This document shows, in pieces, positions 50,682-58,314 of a DNA stretch of 64,000 nucleotides. The first letter of the stretch is position 1. Each line of letters opens with the position of its first letter. The notes beneath the pieces are model-generated. The model did not search any database, was not told the origin of the DNA, and saw only the letters and a list, made by a program, of their open reading frames with translations. This DNA is from Edaphocola aurantiacus. GTDB lineage: Bacteria; Bacteroidota; Bacteroidia; Chitinophagales; Chitinophagaceae. The stretch is taken from the NCBI RefSeq assembly GCF_019797745.1, contig NZ_VOSI01000005.1:186001-250000 (forward strand). The letters run 5' to 3'. The translations under genes and the position numbers were made by a program.

Positions 50682-51434
50682 ATGTTACTTGTCTACAATA
50701 TATCACTACTCATAATCACCGTCATCGGGGGCAGTATCCCGCTCTGGACCAGCTCCTGGTCTGATAAGCGTATGAAAAACCTGCTGGCTTTTTCCGGTGC
50801 ATATCTCCTGAGTATTACCATGCTGCATCTGATACCTGAATCGGTAGAGAATGTGGGCTTTGCAGCCGGTGGTTATATGTTGCTTGGGTACTTTTTACAA
50901 CAGATACTACAGAAGTTTACCCACGGGGTAGAACATGGTCACCATCATAGTACTGGTCATCAGCATCATTTACCCATTGTAAGTTTGTTTTTTGGTATGG
51001 CCCTGCATGCTTTTGCAGAAGGTATACCATTGGGTACTACCTATCATGAAGATAGTACTGTACCATCTCTGTACCTGGCCATAGCCCTGCATAAACTGCC
51101 GGAAGCCATGCTATTGGTGTCTTTACTGATACACAGCCATCGTTCTAAAAATGCATCTCTGCTGTGGTTATGCCTGTTTGCCCTGCTGACGCCGGTATCC
51201 AGTATGCTGACTCATTATGCAGGCATACAACTGATCTCCTTTGCCACGGCATTGCCATACATCATTGCAGTAGTAACCGGTTCATTCCTCCAGATTGGTA
51301 CTACCATCTTTTTTGAAAGCGGCAGTAATGCACATGATATGTCCTGGCGCCGCTGGATCGTGATCCTCGCCGGTATCGGCATGGCACTCTTATCCGTGAT
51401 CGGGCAGGGGCATGATCACGTTCATGCACACTAA
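50682..51434 (+). CDS. ZIP-family divalent metal transporter
   Basis: A 250-residue membrane protein with about eight helices. The ZIP signature lies in MALHAFAEGIPLGTTYH and IALHKLPEAMLLVSL, the metal-coordinating helices, and a His-rich loop (GVEHGHHHSTGHQHHLP) precedes them, as in many Zn/Fe importers. A second His cluster closes the protein (GQGHDHVHAH). Substrate is probably Zn2+ or another divalent cation. It starts close to a -7 box and ends just before the direct repeats that precede the LiaF-like operon. Confidence 0.9.
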   Translation: MLLVYNISLLIITVIGGSIPLWTSSWSDKRMKNLLAFSGAYLLSITMLHLIPESVENVGFAAGGYMLLGYFLQQILQKFTHGVEHGHHHSTGHQHHLPIVSLFFGMALHAFAEGIPLGTTYHEDSTVPSLYLAIALHKLPEAMLLVSLLIHSHRSKNASLLWLCLFALLTPVSSMLTHYAGIQLISFATALPYIIAVVTGSFLQIGTTIFFESGSNAHDMSWRRWIVILAGIGMALLSVIGQGHDHVHAH

Positions 51435-51438
51435 CACC

Positions 51439-51470
51439 TCATTTACCGAGTATATAATTTCATTTACCGA
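51439..51470 (+). promoter_or_regulatory. Two identical 11-bp direct repeats, 21-bp period: predicted LytTR binding site
   Basis: TCATTTACCGA occurs at 51439-51449 and 51460-51470, identical in all 11 bases and exactly 21 bp apart. The copy next to the promoter ends 5 nt before the -33 TTTG. Size and spacing agree with LytTR sites (AgrA-type: two ~9-bp repeats with a 12-bp gap, ACCG in the core), and the operon they precede encodes a LytTR regulator. Confidence 0.65.
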
Positions 51471-51475
51471 AAGCA

Positions 51476-51508
51476 TTTGGGCCGCGAAATATTCGCGGCC
51501 TACTTTTG
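51476..51508 (+). promoter_or_regulatory. Promoter of the LiaF-like/kinase operon with a palindrome filling the spacer
   Basis: TTTG (51476-51479) and TACTTTTG (51501-51508) form a consensus Bacteroidota promoter with a 21-nt spacer. The spacer is wholly occupied by an inverted repeat (arms 51480-51488 / 51492-51500, core GGCCGCGAA), which could be an operator or the ZIP-gene terminator doing double duty. The first gene starts 39 nt downstream. Confidence 0.65.
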
Positions 51509-51547
51509 TTTCAGAAAATAAAGCACAAATAAATAAATCGAATTTTT

Positions 51548-51919
51548 ATGGAACAGATTTCTCAACCTTACTTCAAGTCCTGCGATACCCGGGCCGACGA
51601 TCGTCTGAGGCAGGTGGCCAAAGGTGGCCTGCTGATTACACTGGGTGTGGCCATCCTGTTGCGCAAGATGCCGGAGACCGCTTACCTCATGCCGGACTGG
51701 CTGTTCGGACCACACACATTGCTGATGCTCCTGGGGCTGTACAATGGCGTGAAGCACCGCTTTAGCAATACCACATGGTTGATTTTAGTTTTAGTTGGTG
51801 TATATTTAGCGCTCAGAAAATATTCAGATATCGGTTTTCATGACCTGAACTTTGTAGGGTTACCGGTAGCGATCGTTGTCGTGGGCATTTACATAATGTT
51901 TAAAAGAAGCAGAAAATAA
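51548..51919 (+). CDS. Small membrane protein (LiaI/LiaF-TM-like)
   Basis: A 123-residue protein: a polar N-terminus (MEQISQPYFKSCDTRADDRL) and four hydrophobic segments (GGLLITLGVAILLR, PDWLFGPHTLLMLLGLYNGV, TTWLILVLVGVYLALR, LPVAIVVVGIYIMF). The layout matches the transmembrane half of LiaF-type proteins, which sense cell-envelope stress. It ends one base before the next start, so the two are surely co-translated. Named function unproven. Confidence 0.7.
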   Translation: MEQISQPYFKSCDTRADDRLRQVAKGGLLITLGVAILLRKMPETAYLMPDWLFGPHTLLMLLGLYNGVKHRFSNTTWLILVLVGVYLALRKYSDIGFHDLNFVGLPVAIVVVGIYIMFKRSRK

Positions 51920-51920
51920 T

Positions 51921-52676
51921 ATGGAACAGCAATATAATTTCGAAGGAGAACAATTCAAGCAACCGACTCCACCTCCGAATAATCCTCTGAACAAACGTAA
52001 TGACAATACCATCATTGGTATCCTTGTTGTACTCTTCGGTATCTTTCTCTTTTTACGGAATACCAATATTATCGAAGGTCCATTCCTGAGGCTGGTTACC
52101 TCCTTCCCGGTATTTATGATCGCAGGTGGTCTGATCCTGGGGGCACGCAACAACTTCCGCCTGGGTGGCTGGGCTGTACTGACAGGAATCGGTATCTTCC
52201 TCTTCCTGCAGAAGCTGCACCTTAATGTAGGTCAGTTTATCCTGCCTACTTTATTAGTGGGTATTGGTATACACCTCCTGGTCAGAAACCGTAACAAAGA
52301 AGCTACAGAGACAAGACAAAAACAATATGGCGGTACCAATGAAGACTACGTAAATATAGATTCTATATTCTCCGGTGCAGACCGCATTGTACAGACCCAC
52401 AACTTTCGCGGGGGCAATGTATCTTCTGTATTCGGTGGGGTAAAGCTGGATTGCAAACAAGCCAACCTGGAAGAAGATGCGGTACTGAACCTGACGGTAT
52501 GTTGTGGTGGCGTGGAACTGATTGTACCGGCCAACTGGATCGTGATCAATGATGCGACCGTGATCCTGGGTGGCGTAGAAGATAAACGCAGACTGGTGAA
52601 TATGACCGGTTATGAAAAAAGACTGATCCTGAGAGGTACTGTGGTATGTGGTGGCATTGATATTAAAAGCTATTAA
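51921..52676 (+). CDS. LiaF-like envelope-stress membrane protein
   Basis: A 251-residue protein: Pro-rich N-terminal ~30 residues, four hydrophobic segments (IIGILVVLFGIFLFLRN, FPVFMIAGGLILG, WAVLTGIGIFLFLQ, ILPTLLVGIGIHLLV), then a C-terminal beta domain with repeating turns SVFGGVKLDC, CCGGVELIVPANW, VILGGVEDKR, VVCGGIDIKSY. This matches LiaF/DUF2154 ('cell-wall-active antibiotic response') proteins; in Bacillus LiaF restrains the LiaSR two-component system. Here the two-component system is LytS/LytTR-type and follows directly (12 bp gap), which suggests a parallel role. Confidence 0.85.
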   Translation: MEQQYNFEGEQFKQPTPPPNNPLNKRNDNTIIGILVVLFGIFLFLRNTNIIEGPFLRLVTSFPVFMIAGGLILGARNNFRLGGWAVLTGIGIFLFLQKLHLNVGQFILPTLLVGIGIHLLVRNRNKEATETRQKQYGGTNEDYVNIDSIFSGADRIVQTHNFRGGNVSSVFGGVKLDCKQANLEEDAVLNLTVCCGGVELIVPANWIVINDATVILGGVEDKRRLVNMTGYEKRLILRGTVVCGGIDIKSY

Positions 52677-52688
52677 CCGCAAAACCTG

Positions 52689-53768
52689 ATGAAGCAAACC
52701 CTATCAGCAAACAACACAAATATAATTGTCTCGGTATTTCTTCTGGTATTGAGCATAGTAGAGGCATATTGGCTTATGGTCAGTATGCACTTTACTTTAG
52801 CGACAGCTGCCAGCCTGGTACTGATTGTGAATGTAACACTGTTCGCCCTGTTCTACCTTACTTCCCAGACAAGACTGGGCTGGTTGCGGGAACAAAATAT
52901 ACCGGTGCTGATCGTACAGAGTTTTCTCTATGCGATTGTCTGTATATTCACGGTTAAATGGACCTTTGACGGATTGTTCCCAGAGGTACAACTGATCCCG
53001 CTTTGGGGCAATGCCTTTTTTATCCTGGGCATTACTTCCTGGATATTACTGTCTTTCTTTTCTGTGATCCATCACCTGAGTAAGATCGTAGCGGCACAAA
53101 AACAGCAATTACATGTAGAGAACCATGTACAACAATTAAAGAACGATGCAGAACTGTTCAAACTGAGGCAGCAACTGCATCCGCACTTCTTATTCAACAG
53201 CCTCAACTCTGTCAATGCACTGATCGGCGGCAATCCCAAACTGGCGCGGGAGATGCTGATGAAGCTCTCTACATTCCTGAGGCAAACCCTCAAAAAAGAA
53301 GATGATCAGCTGGTATTATTGTCGACCGAACTGGAAGAGCTGCACCTGTACCTGGATATTGAAAAAGTAAGATTCGGTGATCGCCTGCAGGTAGAAGAGT
53401 CTATACCCGAGCAACTTTCTGAGATCAGGATACCTCCGTTTCTGCTGCAACCGTTGGTAGAGAATGCAATTAAATTCGGACTCTATGGCACTTTAGGTAA
53501 TGTGCTGATCTCCATCACCGTTACAGAGATGGAGCACTTTTTTAAATTTGAAATCACCAATCCTTTTGATAAAGAAAGCATAGCGCCCAAGGGTACAGGC
53601 TTCGGACTCAAGTCCATTGCCCGCAGGTTGTACCTGCTCTATGCCCGTAACGACCTGCTCAAAACAGAACGGATCGAGGGCGGGCAGCCGGAGGATATGG
53701 ATACCTTCTTCGCCCGCTTATTTATACCCAAGGAAACAATATTGCCTGAACAGGCGCAAACGAACTGA
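52689..53768 (+). CDS. LytS-type sensor histidine kinase (LiaF-like operon)
   Basis: A 359-residue kinase with four hydrophobic N-terminal segments (residues ~12-125), a helical linker (IVAAQKQQLHVENHVQQLKNDAELFKLRQQL), and the His_kinase region: LHPHFLFNSLNSVNALIGG (phospho-acceptor His166), LSTELEELHLYLDIEKVRFGDRL, N-box PPFLLQPLVENAIKFGLYG and G-box GTGFGLKSIARRLYLLY. The partner regulator starts 17 bp downstream. With LiaF-like proteins upstream, envelope or lipid-bilayer stress is the likely input; inferred. Confidence 0.93.
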   Translation: MKQTLSANNTNIIVSVFLLVLSIVEAYWLMVSMHFTLATAASLVLIVNVTLFALFYLTSQTRLGWLREQNIPVLIVQSFLYAIVCIFTVKWTFDGLFPEVQLIPLWGNAFFILGITSWILLSFFSVIHHLSKIVAAQKQQLHVENHVQQLKNDAELFKLRQQLHPHFLFNSLNSVNALIGGNPKLAREMLMKLSTFLRQTLKKEDDQLVLLSTELEELHLYLDIEKVRFGDRLQVEESIPEQLSEIRIPPFLLQPLVENAIKFGLYGTLGNVLISITVTEMEHFFKFEITNPFDKESIAPKGTGFGLKSIARRLYLLYARNDLLKTERIEGGQPEDMDTFFARLFIPKETILPEQAQTN

Positions 53769-53785
53769 TATAAATCCTCTTTATT

Positions 53786-54526
53786 ATGTTGAAATGTATA
53801 CTAATTGATGATGAGCCATTGGCCAGGAGCATGCTCAAAGAAATGCTGCAGGACGTAGACGGAATTGAGATTGTAGGAGAGTGCAGCAATGGGTTTGAAG
53901 GTGTGAAAAGCATACAGGCATTGCAGCCGGATATCGTATTCCTGGATGTGCAGATGCCGAAGATCAATGGTTTTGAAATGCTGGAGCTGCTGGACGAAAA
54001 ACCCAATGTTATTTTTATCACCGCTTTTGACGAGTATGCCGTACAGGCATTTGAAGTGAATGCGATAGATTACTTATTGAAACCCATAGAGCCGGCACGA
54101 TTAACTAAAGCAATTGATCGTATTCGCTCCAAGAGTACTGTGGTGGCAGCACCTAAGGCTGCCGATGAACCGGAGAAGAATATATTCCTGCCGGAACAGA
54201 TGCAAAGGGTAGTGGTAAAGGATAATGGTGAGATCAAGATCATTCCGCTGGCACAGATCCTGTTCCTGGAAGCGGCAGATGATTATGTGAAGATACAGAC
54301 CCAGGATAAGTACTACCTCAAGTACCAGACCATGTCTAAATTTGAACAGCAATTACCACCTGCACAATTTGTGCGCGTGCACCGTTCCTATTTTGTAAAT
54401 GTCACGTATATCAATAAAATAGAGCTGCTCGAGAAAGAACAGTACTGTATTTTGTTAAAGACAGGCCAAAAAATCCCGGTGAGCAAAAGTGGCTATGCAA
54501 AGCTGAAATCTTTCTTGGGCATTTAA
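53786..54526 (+). CDS. LytTR-family response regulator (LiaF-like operon)
   Basis: A 246-residue regulator: receiver with CILIDDEPLARSML, phospho-acceptor Asp54 in VFLDVQMPKINGF, ITAFDEYAVQAFEVNAIDYLLKPIEP, and a C-terminal LytTR domain (RVVVKDNGEIKIIPLAQILFLEAADDYVKIQT, QFVRVHRSYFVNVTYINKIELL). It is the obvious partner of the kinase upstream and the best candidate to bind the 21-bp-spaced repeats at 51439-51470, closing an autoregulatory loop. The promoter of the next gene overlaps its 3' end. Confidence 0.95.
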   Translation: MLKCILIDDEPLARSMLKEMLQDVDGIEIVGECSNGFEGVKSIQALQPDIVFLDVQMPKINGFEMLELLDEKPNVIFITAFDEYAVQAFEVNAIDYLLKPIEPARLTKAIDRIRSKSTVVAAPKAADEPEKNIFLPEQMQRVVVKDNGEIKIIPLAQILFLEAADDYVKIQTQDKYYLKYQTMSKFEQQLPPAQFVRVHRSYFVNVTYINKIELLEKEQYCILLKTGQKIPVSKSGYAKLKSFLGI

Positions 54527-54545
54527 GCCGCATCAGCTATTTTTG
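54515..54545 (+). promoter_or_regulatory. Promoter of the TonB-dependent receptor gene
   Basis: TTG at 54515-54517 and TATTTTTG at 54538-54545 with a 20-nt spacer, the consensus arrangement. The -33 lies inside the end of the LytTR gene. The ATG is 19 nt downstream. Confidence 0.65.
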
Positions 54546-54563
54546 TTAGAATTTCATATAACG

Positions 54564-56915
54564 ATGAAAAAAACACTTCCACTACTGCTCGTCATAGTGT
54601 TCCCTATATCCCTGCTGGCACAGAAAAGAGTAACCGTAAGCGGTTATATTAAAGATGGCACCAACGGGGAGACCCTGATCGGTGCAAATGTATTTGCCTC
54701 AGAAAGCAAGGAAGGTACCGCTGCTAATACTTACGGGTTCTATTCCCTGAGTCTGAAACCGGGTACTTATACCATTCGGTACAGCAGCATGGGATTAAAA
54801 GACTATGTAGTTAATCTTACGCTGAATAACGATACCACCATTAATGCAGACCTGCAGAATGAGAATAACCGCGACCTTGAAGAGGTAGTGGTAACCGGAG
54901 AGCGTGCAGATAAAAATGTAAGTGGTACACAGATGGGTACCATTGGATTGACTACAGAAAAGATCAAAAAACTACCAGTTGTTTTCGGGGAGTCTGATGT
55001 GCTCAAAGCCATACAACTCTTGCCCGGCGTACAATCTGCCGGTGAGGGTCAGTCGGGCTTTTATGTGCGCGGAGGTGGTCTGGATCAGAACCTGGTGTTG
55101 CTGGATGAGGCTGTGGTATACAATACCGGTCACCTGTTCGGCTTTTTCTCTATATTCAACTCCGATGCCATTAAGAATGTTAACCTGGTAAAAGGTGCGC
55201 CACCAGCCAATTACGGCGGTCGCTTATCTTCTGTACTGGATGTAAACATGAAAGATGGTAATAATAAAAAGTTTGGAGGAGAGGGGGGTATCGGGCTTAT
55301 TGCCTCACGCCTGACCCTTGAAGGCCCGATTGTAAAAGATAAAGGTTCCTTTATGATCTCCGGTCGCAGAACCTATATCGATGTCATCACAAAGCCATTC
55401 CTCAAAGGAAATGCAAAGGGCAGCGGTTATTATTTTTATGATGCCAACCTTAAGGCGAATTATCGCCTGGGCAAAAAAGACCGTTTGTACCTGAGTGGTT
55501 ATTTTGGAAAAGATGTATTCAATTTCAAAAGCCAGAGCGGCGATTTTGATGTAAAGGTACCCTGGGGCAATGCTACAGGAACCCTGCGCTGGAATCACCA
55601 GTTCAATGATAAGCTATTTATGAATGTTTCGGCAATTTATAACAGCTACAACTTCCAGTTTACCGGTGGCCAGAACGATTTATACATTACCCTGAAATCA
55701 GGTATTAGGGACTGGAACGGTAAAGTGGATTTTGACTACTATACTTCCTTCGGACACCATTTCAAATACGGGGTAAACTATACCTATCATACCTTTACGC
55801 CAAGCCAGTTATCCGGCTCTTCGGCAGATTCTATGTTCAGTGTAGACAATCCGTTTATTAAGTATGCTCATGAATCGGCAGTATACCTGACCGATGAGTT
55901 CGACCTGGGACCTGTAGTGAAGATCAATGCAGGTATACGTTACTCCCTGTTCAATCAAATGGGGCCATATACCAATTATACCTATAATGGTAATGGTAAC
56001 AAGATCGACAGTACTACATTCGGCAGCGGTGATCTGGTGAAAACTTATGGTGGCTGGGAACCGAGAATAGGTGCCCGTTTTGCCCTGAGCGAATCGTCTT
56101 CGATCAAAGCAGCGGTGGCCAGAAGTATGCAATACATACACCTGGTTTCCAACAACGGCAGCACCTTACCTACAGATGTATGGATGCCGAGTACACTGAT
56201 TGTACAACCGCAGAAAGCATGGCAATATTCATTGGGCTACTTCCAGAACTTCCTGAACAATGCCCTGGAAACTTCTGTAGAAGTATACTATAAAGACCTT
56301 AAGAATCAGATCGAATATCGTGAAGGCTATACGCCCAATAATGTACGCGATCCGGAAGCAGACCTGGTATTCGGTACCGGACAGGCGTACGGTGCAGAGT
56401 TCTTTGTCAATAAGACCAAAGGAAAATTCACCGGTTGGGTAGGTTATACGCTGGCCTGGACCAACAGGCGTTTTGCCTTATTAAATAATGGCGATCCATT
56501 CCCGGCTAAGTATGACCGCAGACATGATCTGTCGATCGTAGCCAATTATGAGTTTAGCAAAAAATGGAATGCCTCGGCTGTGTTTGTGTATGCCACAGGT
56601 AATGCCATTACACTGCCTACCGGTTATTACTTTATCGACGGTAAGCTGGTGCAGGATTATAGTAAGATCAACCAGTACCGCATATTCCCATACCACCGCT
56701 TAGACCTGTCGGTAAATTATACACCGAGAGCAGACTCAAAGAGAAGAGTCAAAGGAACCTGGTCATTCTCTATATACAATGTATACAGCAGACTGAATCC
56801 TTATCTGCTCTATGTCAGCACGGAAGGTACCCTGCAACAGGGCACCGATGTCAAAGTAAAACAGGTATCCATCTTCCCGATTATACCGAGTATAACATAC
56901 AATTTTAAATTTTAA
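54564..56915 (+). CDS. TonB-dependent receptor
   Basis: A 783-residue outer-membrane transporter. Signal MKKTLPLLLVIVFPISLLA; a carboxypeptidase-D-like regulatory domain (KRVTVSGYIKDGTNGETLIGANVFAS ... NTYGFYSLSLKPGTYTIRYSSMGL); a plug domain (KKLPVVFGESDVLKAIQLLPGVQSAGEGQSGFYVRGGGLDQNLVLLDEAVVYN); and a ~530-residue barrel ending PIIPSITYNFKF with the terminal Phe. There is no SusD-like partner, so it is not a classic SusCD pair. Ligand unknown. I start at the ATG 54564 with the signal peptide; a TTG seven codons upstream lies inside the promoter's -7 box and is ruled out. Confidence 0.93.
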   Translation: MKKTLPLLLVIVFPISLLAQKRVTVSGYIKDGTNGETLIGANVFASESKEGTAANTYGFYSLSLKPGTYTIRYSSMGLKDYVVNLTLNNDTTINADLQNENNRDLEEVVVTGERADKNVSGTQMGTIGLTTEKIKKLPVVFGESDVLKAIQLLPGVQSAGEGQSGFYVRGGGLDQNLVLLDEAVVYNTGHLFGFFSIFNSDAIKNVNLVKGAPPANYGGRLSSVLDVNMKDGNNKKFGGEGGIGLIASRLTLEGPIVKDKGSFMISGRRTYIDVITKPFLKGNAKGSGYYFYDANLKANYRLGKKDRLYLSGYFGKDVFNFKSQSGDFDVKVPWGNATGTLRWNHQFNDKLFMNVSAIYNSYNFQFTGGQNDLYITLKSGIRDWNGKVDFDYYTSFGHHFKYGVNYTYHTFTPSQLSGSSADSMFSVDNPFIKYAHESAVYLTDEFDLGPVVKINAGIRYSLFNQMGPYTNYTYNGNGNKIDSTTFGSGDLVKTYGGWEPRIGARFALSESSSIKAAVARSMQYIHLVSNNGSTLPTDVWMPSTLIVQPQKAWQYSLGYFQNFLNNALETSVEVYYKDLKNQIEYREGYTPNNVRDPEADLVFGTGQAYGAEFFVNKTKGKFTGWVGYTLAWTNRRFALLNNGDPFPAKYDRRHDLSIVANYEFSKKWNASAVFVYATGNAITLPTGYYFIDGKLVQDYSKINQYRIFPYHRLDLSVNYTPRADSKRRVKGTWSFSIYNVYSRLNPYLLYVSTEGTLQQGTDVKVKQVSIFPIIPSITYNFKF

Positions 56916-56918
56916 AAC

Positions 56919-56946
56919 AAGCGGCACACTTCAAAGTGTGCCGCTT
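56919..56946. terminator. Rho-independent terminator of the receptor gene
   Basis: 13-nt arms 56919-56931 and 56934-56946 pair perfectly, followed by a T-rich stretch, starting 4 bp after the stop. Confidence 0.88.
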
Positions 56947-57094
56947 TCGTTTATGCTATTGCTTGTTGTACTAACATTTTGGATCAAGACCAAAGGTAGT
57001 AAAGGCATAAATGGGTATATGTTACGCTGAAAAGAGCGAAAAAAATTATACCTGTTGTTTACTAAAAGCAGCTATGTATTTAGCATTATATCCC

Positions 57095-57102
57095 TATTTT
57101 TG
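57095..57102 (+). promoter_or_regulatory. -7 box (TATTTTTG) abutting the orphan kinase start
   Basis: The exact TAnnTTTG match ends 4 nt before the ATG of the kinase gene. Transcription starts usually lie a few bases past this box, so the mRNA would be leaderless or nearly so. Confidence 0.45.
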
Positions 57103-57106
57103 AGAC

Positions 57107-58246
57107 ATGATTAAACAATTTCTGACCTGGCGCAGTTTTGCTATCCTTTTCGGACTGGCAATCGTGGCCATTTCTTTTTATTACATCAACGGTATTACAA
57201 AAGAAATGGAAGTGGCGGAAAAGGAAAAAGTAAAGACCACCATAGAAGGTATCAAATACCTGAACCAGCTGGAAAACAATTCAGATGCGAATTTTGCCAC
57301 CTCCATCGTGGCACAGAATAAGACCATTCCTATCATTATTGTGAGCGATGACGGCAATAACATCTACATCAATCTGGACTCGAATCAGGTACAAAAGGAC
57401 AGCGCATTTGTCGATAAAAAAATCAAGGAGTATAAAGCACTGAAGCAGTATTTCGTTTCCGATTTTGGCTATGGTCGATCCACCATATATTATGGCAATT
57501 CGGCCATGCTGGAGCGATTGAAATATTACCCTTTGATGCAGATTGCCATTATTACCGTATTCATCAGTATCGTAATCATTGCCATATTTAATGCCCAGAG
57601 AAGCCTGCAGAACCAGGTATGGGTGGGCATGTCCAAAGAGACCGCACACCAGATGGGTACACCTTTATCCTCAATAGTTGGCTGGCTCGAACTCCTGAAA
57701 GACAATGAAGAAAACCGTGAGTCTGTAGAAGAAATGGAGAAAGATGTACTGCGCCTGAAACTGGTGGCAGACCGTTTTTCCAAGATCGGCTCTATACCGG
57801 TCCTGGAGGAAGAAAACCTGGTGCCAAGGTTGCAGAATATGGTGGATTATATGCAGCTGCGTGCGCCCAAGAAAGTGCAGATCACCTTTGACAGTAATGG
57901 TGCTGAGGAAGCCTGTTACCTGTTGAGCGGTCCGCTGTTTGACTGGGTGATCGAGAACCTGATCCGTAATGCACTGGATGCGATGGAGGGTGCGGGCAAG
58001 ATCCATATCAATATGACCAATACTACCCGCCAGATTGTGATTGATGTCTGCGATACCGGTAAGGGGATGCCTAAGACCTCTTATAAAAAGGTGTTCAATC
58101 CCGGCTATTCGACCAAACAGAGAGGCTGGGGCCTGGGCTTATCACTGGCCAAGCGTATCATTAATGTATACCACAATGGTCAGATATTTGTAAAGAACTC
58201 AGAAATAGGAAAAGGCACTACTTTTCGGATAATATTAACCCGTTAG
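57107..58246 (+). CDS. Orphan HisKA-type sensor histidine kinase
   Basis: A 379-residue kinase. An N-terminal membrane segment (FAILFGLAIVAISFYYI), a ~110-residue periplasmic/extracytoplasmic sensor region, a second membrane segment (YPLMQIAIITVFISIVIIAIF), then HisKA with H-box SKETAHQMGTPLSSIVGWLELL (phospho-acceptor His181) and HATPase_c boxes VIENLIRNALDAM, VCDTGKGMPKTSYKKVFNPGYSTKQRGWGLGLSLAKRIINVYHNG. The sequence 'AHQMGTPLSS' is common in Bacteroidota orphan kinases. No response regulator is adjacent. Confidence 0.92.
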   Translation: MIKQFLTWRSFAILFGLAIVAISFYYINGITKEMEVAEKEKVKTTIEGIKYLNQLENNSDANFATSIVAQNKTIPIIIVSDDGNNIYINLDSNQVQKDSAFVDKKIKEYKALKQYFVSDFGYGRSTIYYGNSAMLERLKYYPLMQIAIITVFISIVIIAIFNAQRSLQNQVWVGMSKETAHQMGTPLSSIVGWLELLKDNEENRESVEEMEKDVLRLKLVADRFSKIGSIPVLEEENLVPRLQNMVDYMQLRAPKKVQITFDSNGAEEACYLLSGPLFDWVIENLIRNALDAMEGAGKIHINMTNTTRQIVIDVCDTGKGMPKTSYKKVFNPGYSTKQRGWGLGLSLAKRIINVYHNGQIFVKNSEIGKGTTFRIILTR

Positions 58247-58284
58247 ACACAGAATAATAAAGAACGCTAACCGTGAAAATAGCC

Positions 58285-58292
58285 TAACTTTG
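58285..58292 (+). promoter_or_regulatory. Putative -7 box (TAACTTTG) of the PfkB-pyk operon
   Basis: Exact TAnnTTTG match 22 nt before the first start codon. No spaced TTG found. Confidence 0.4.
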
Positions 58293-58314
58293 CAGTATAG
58301 GATTGAGATAAATT

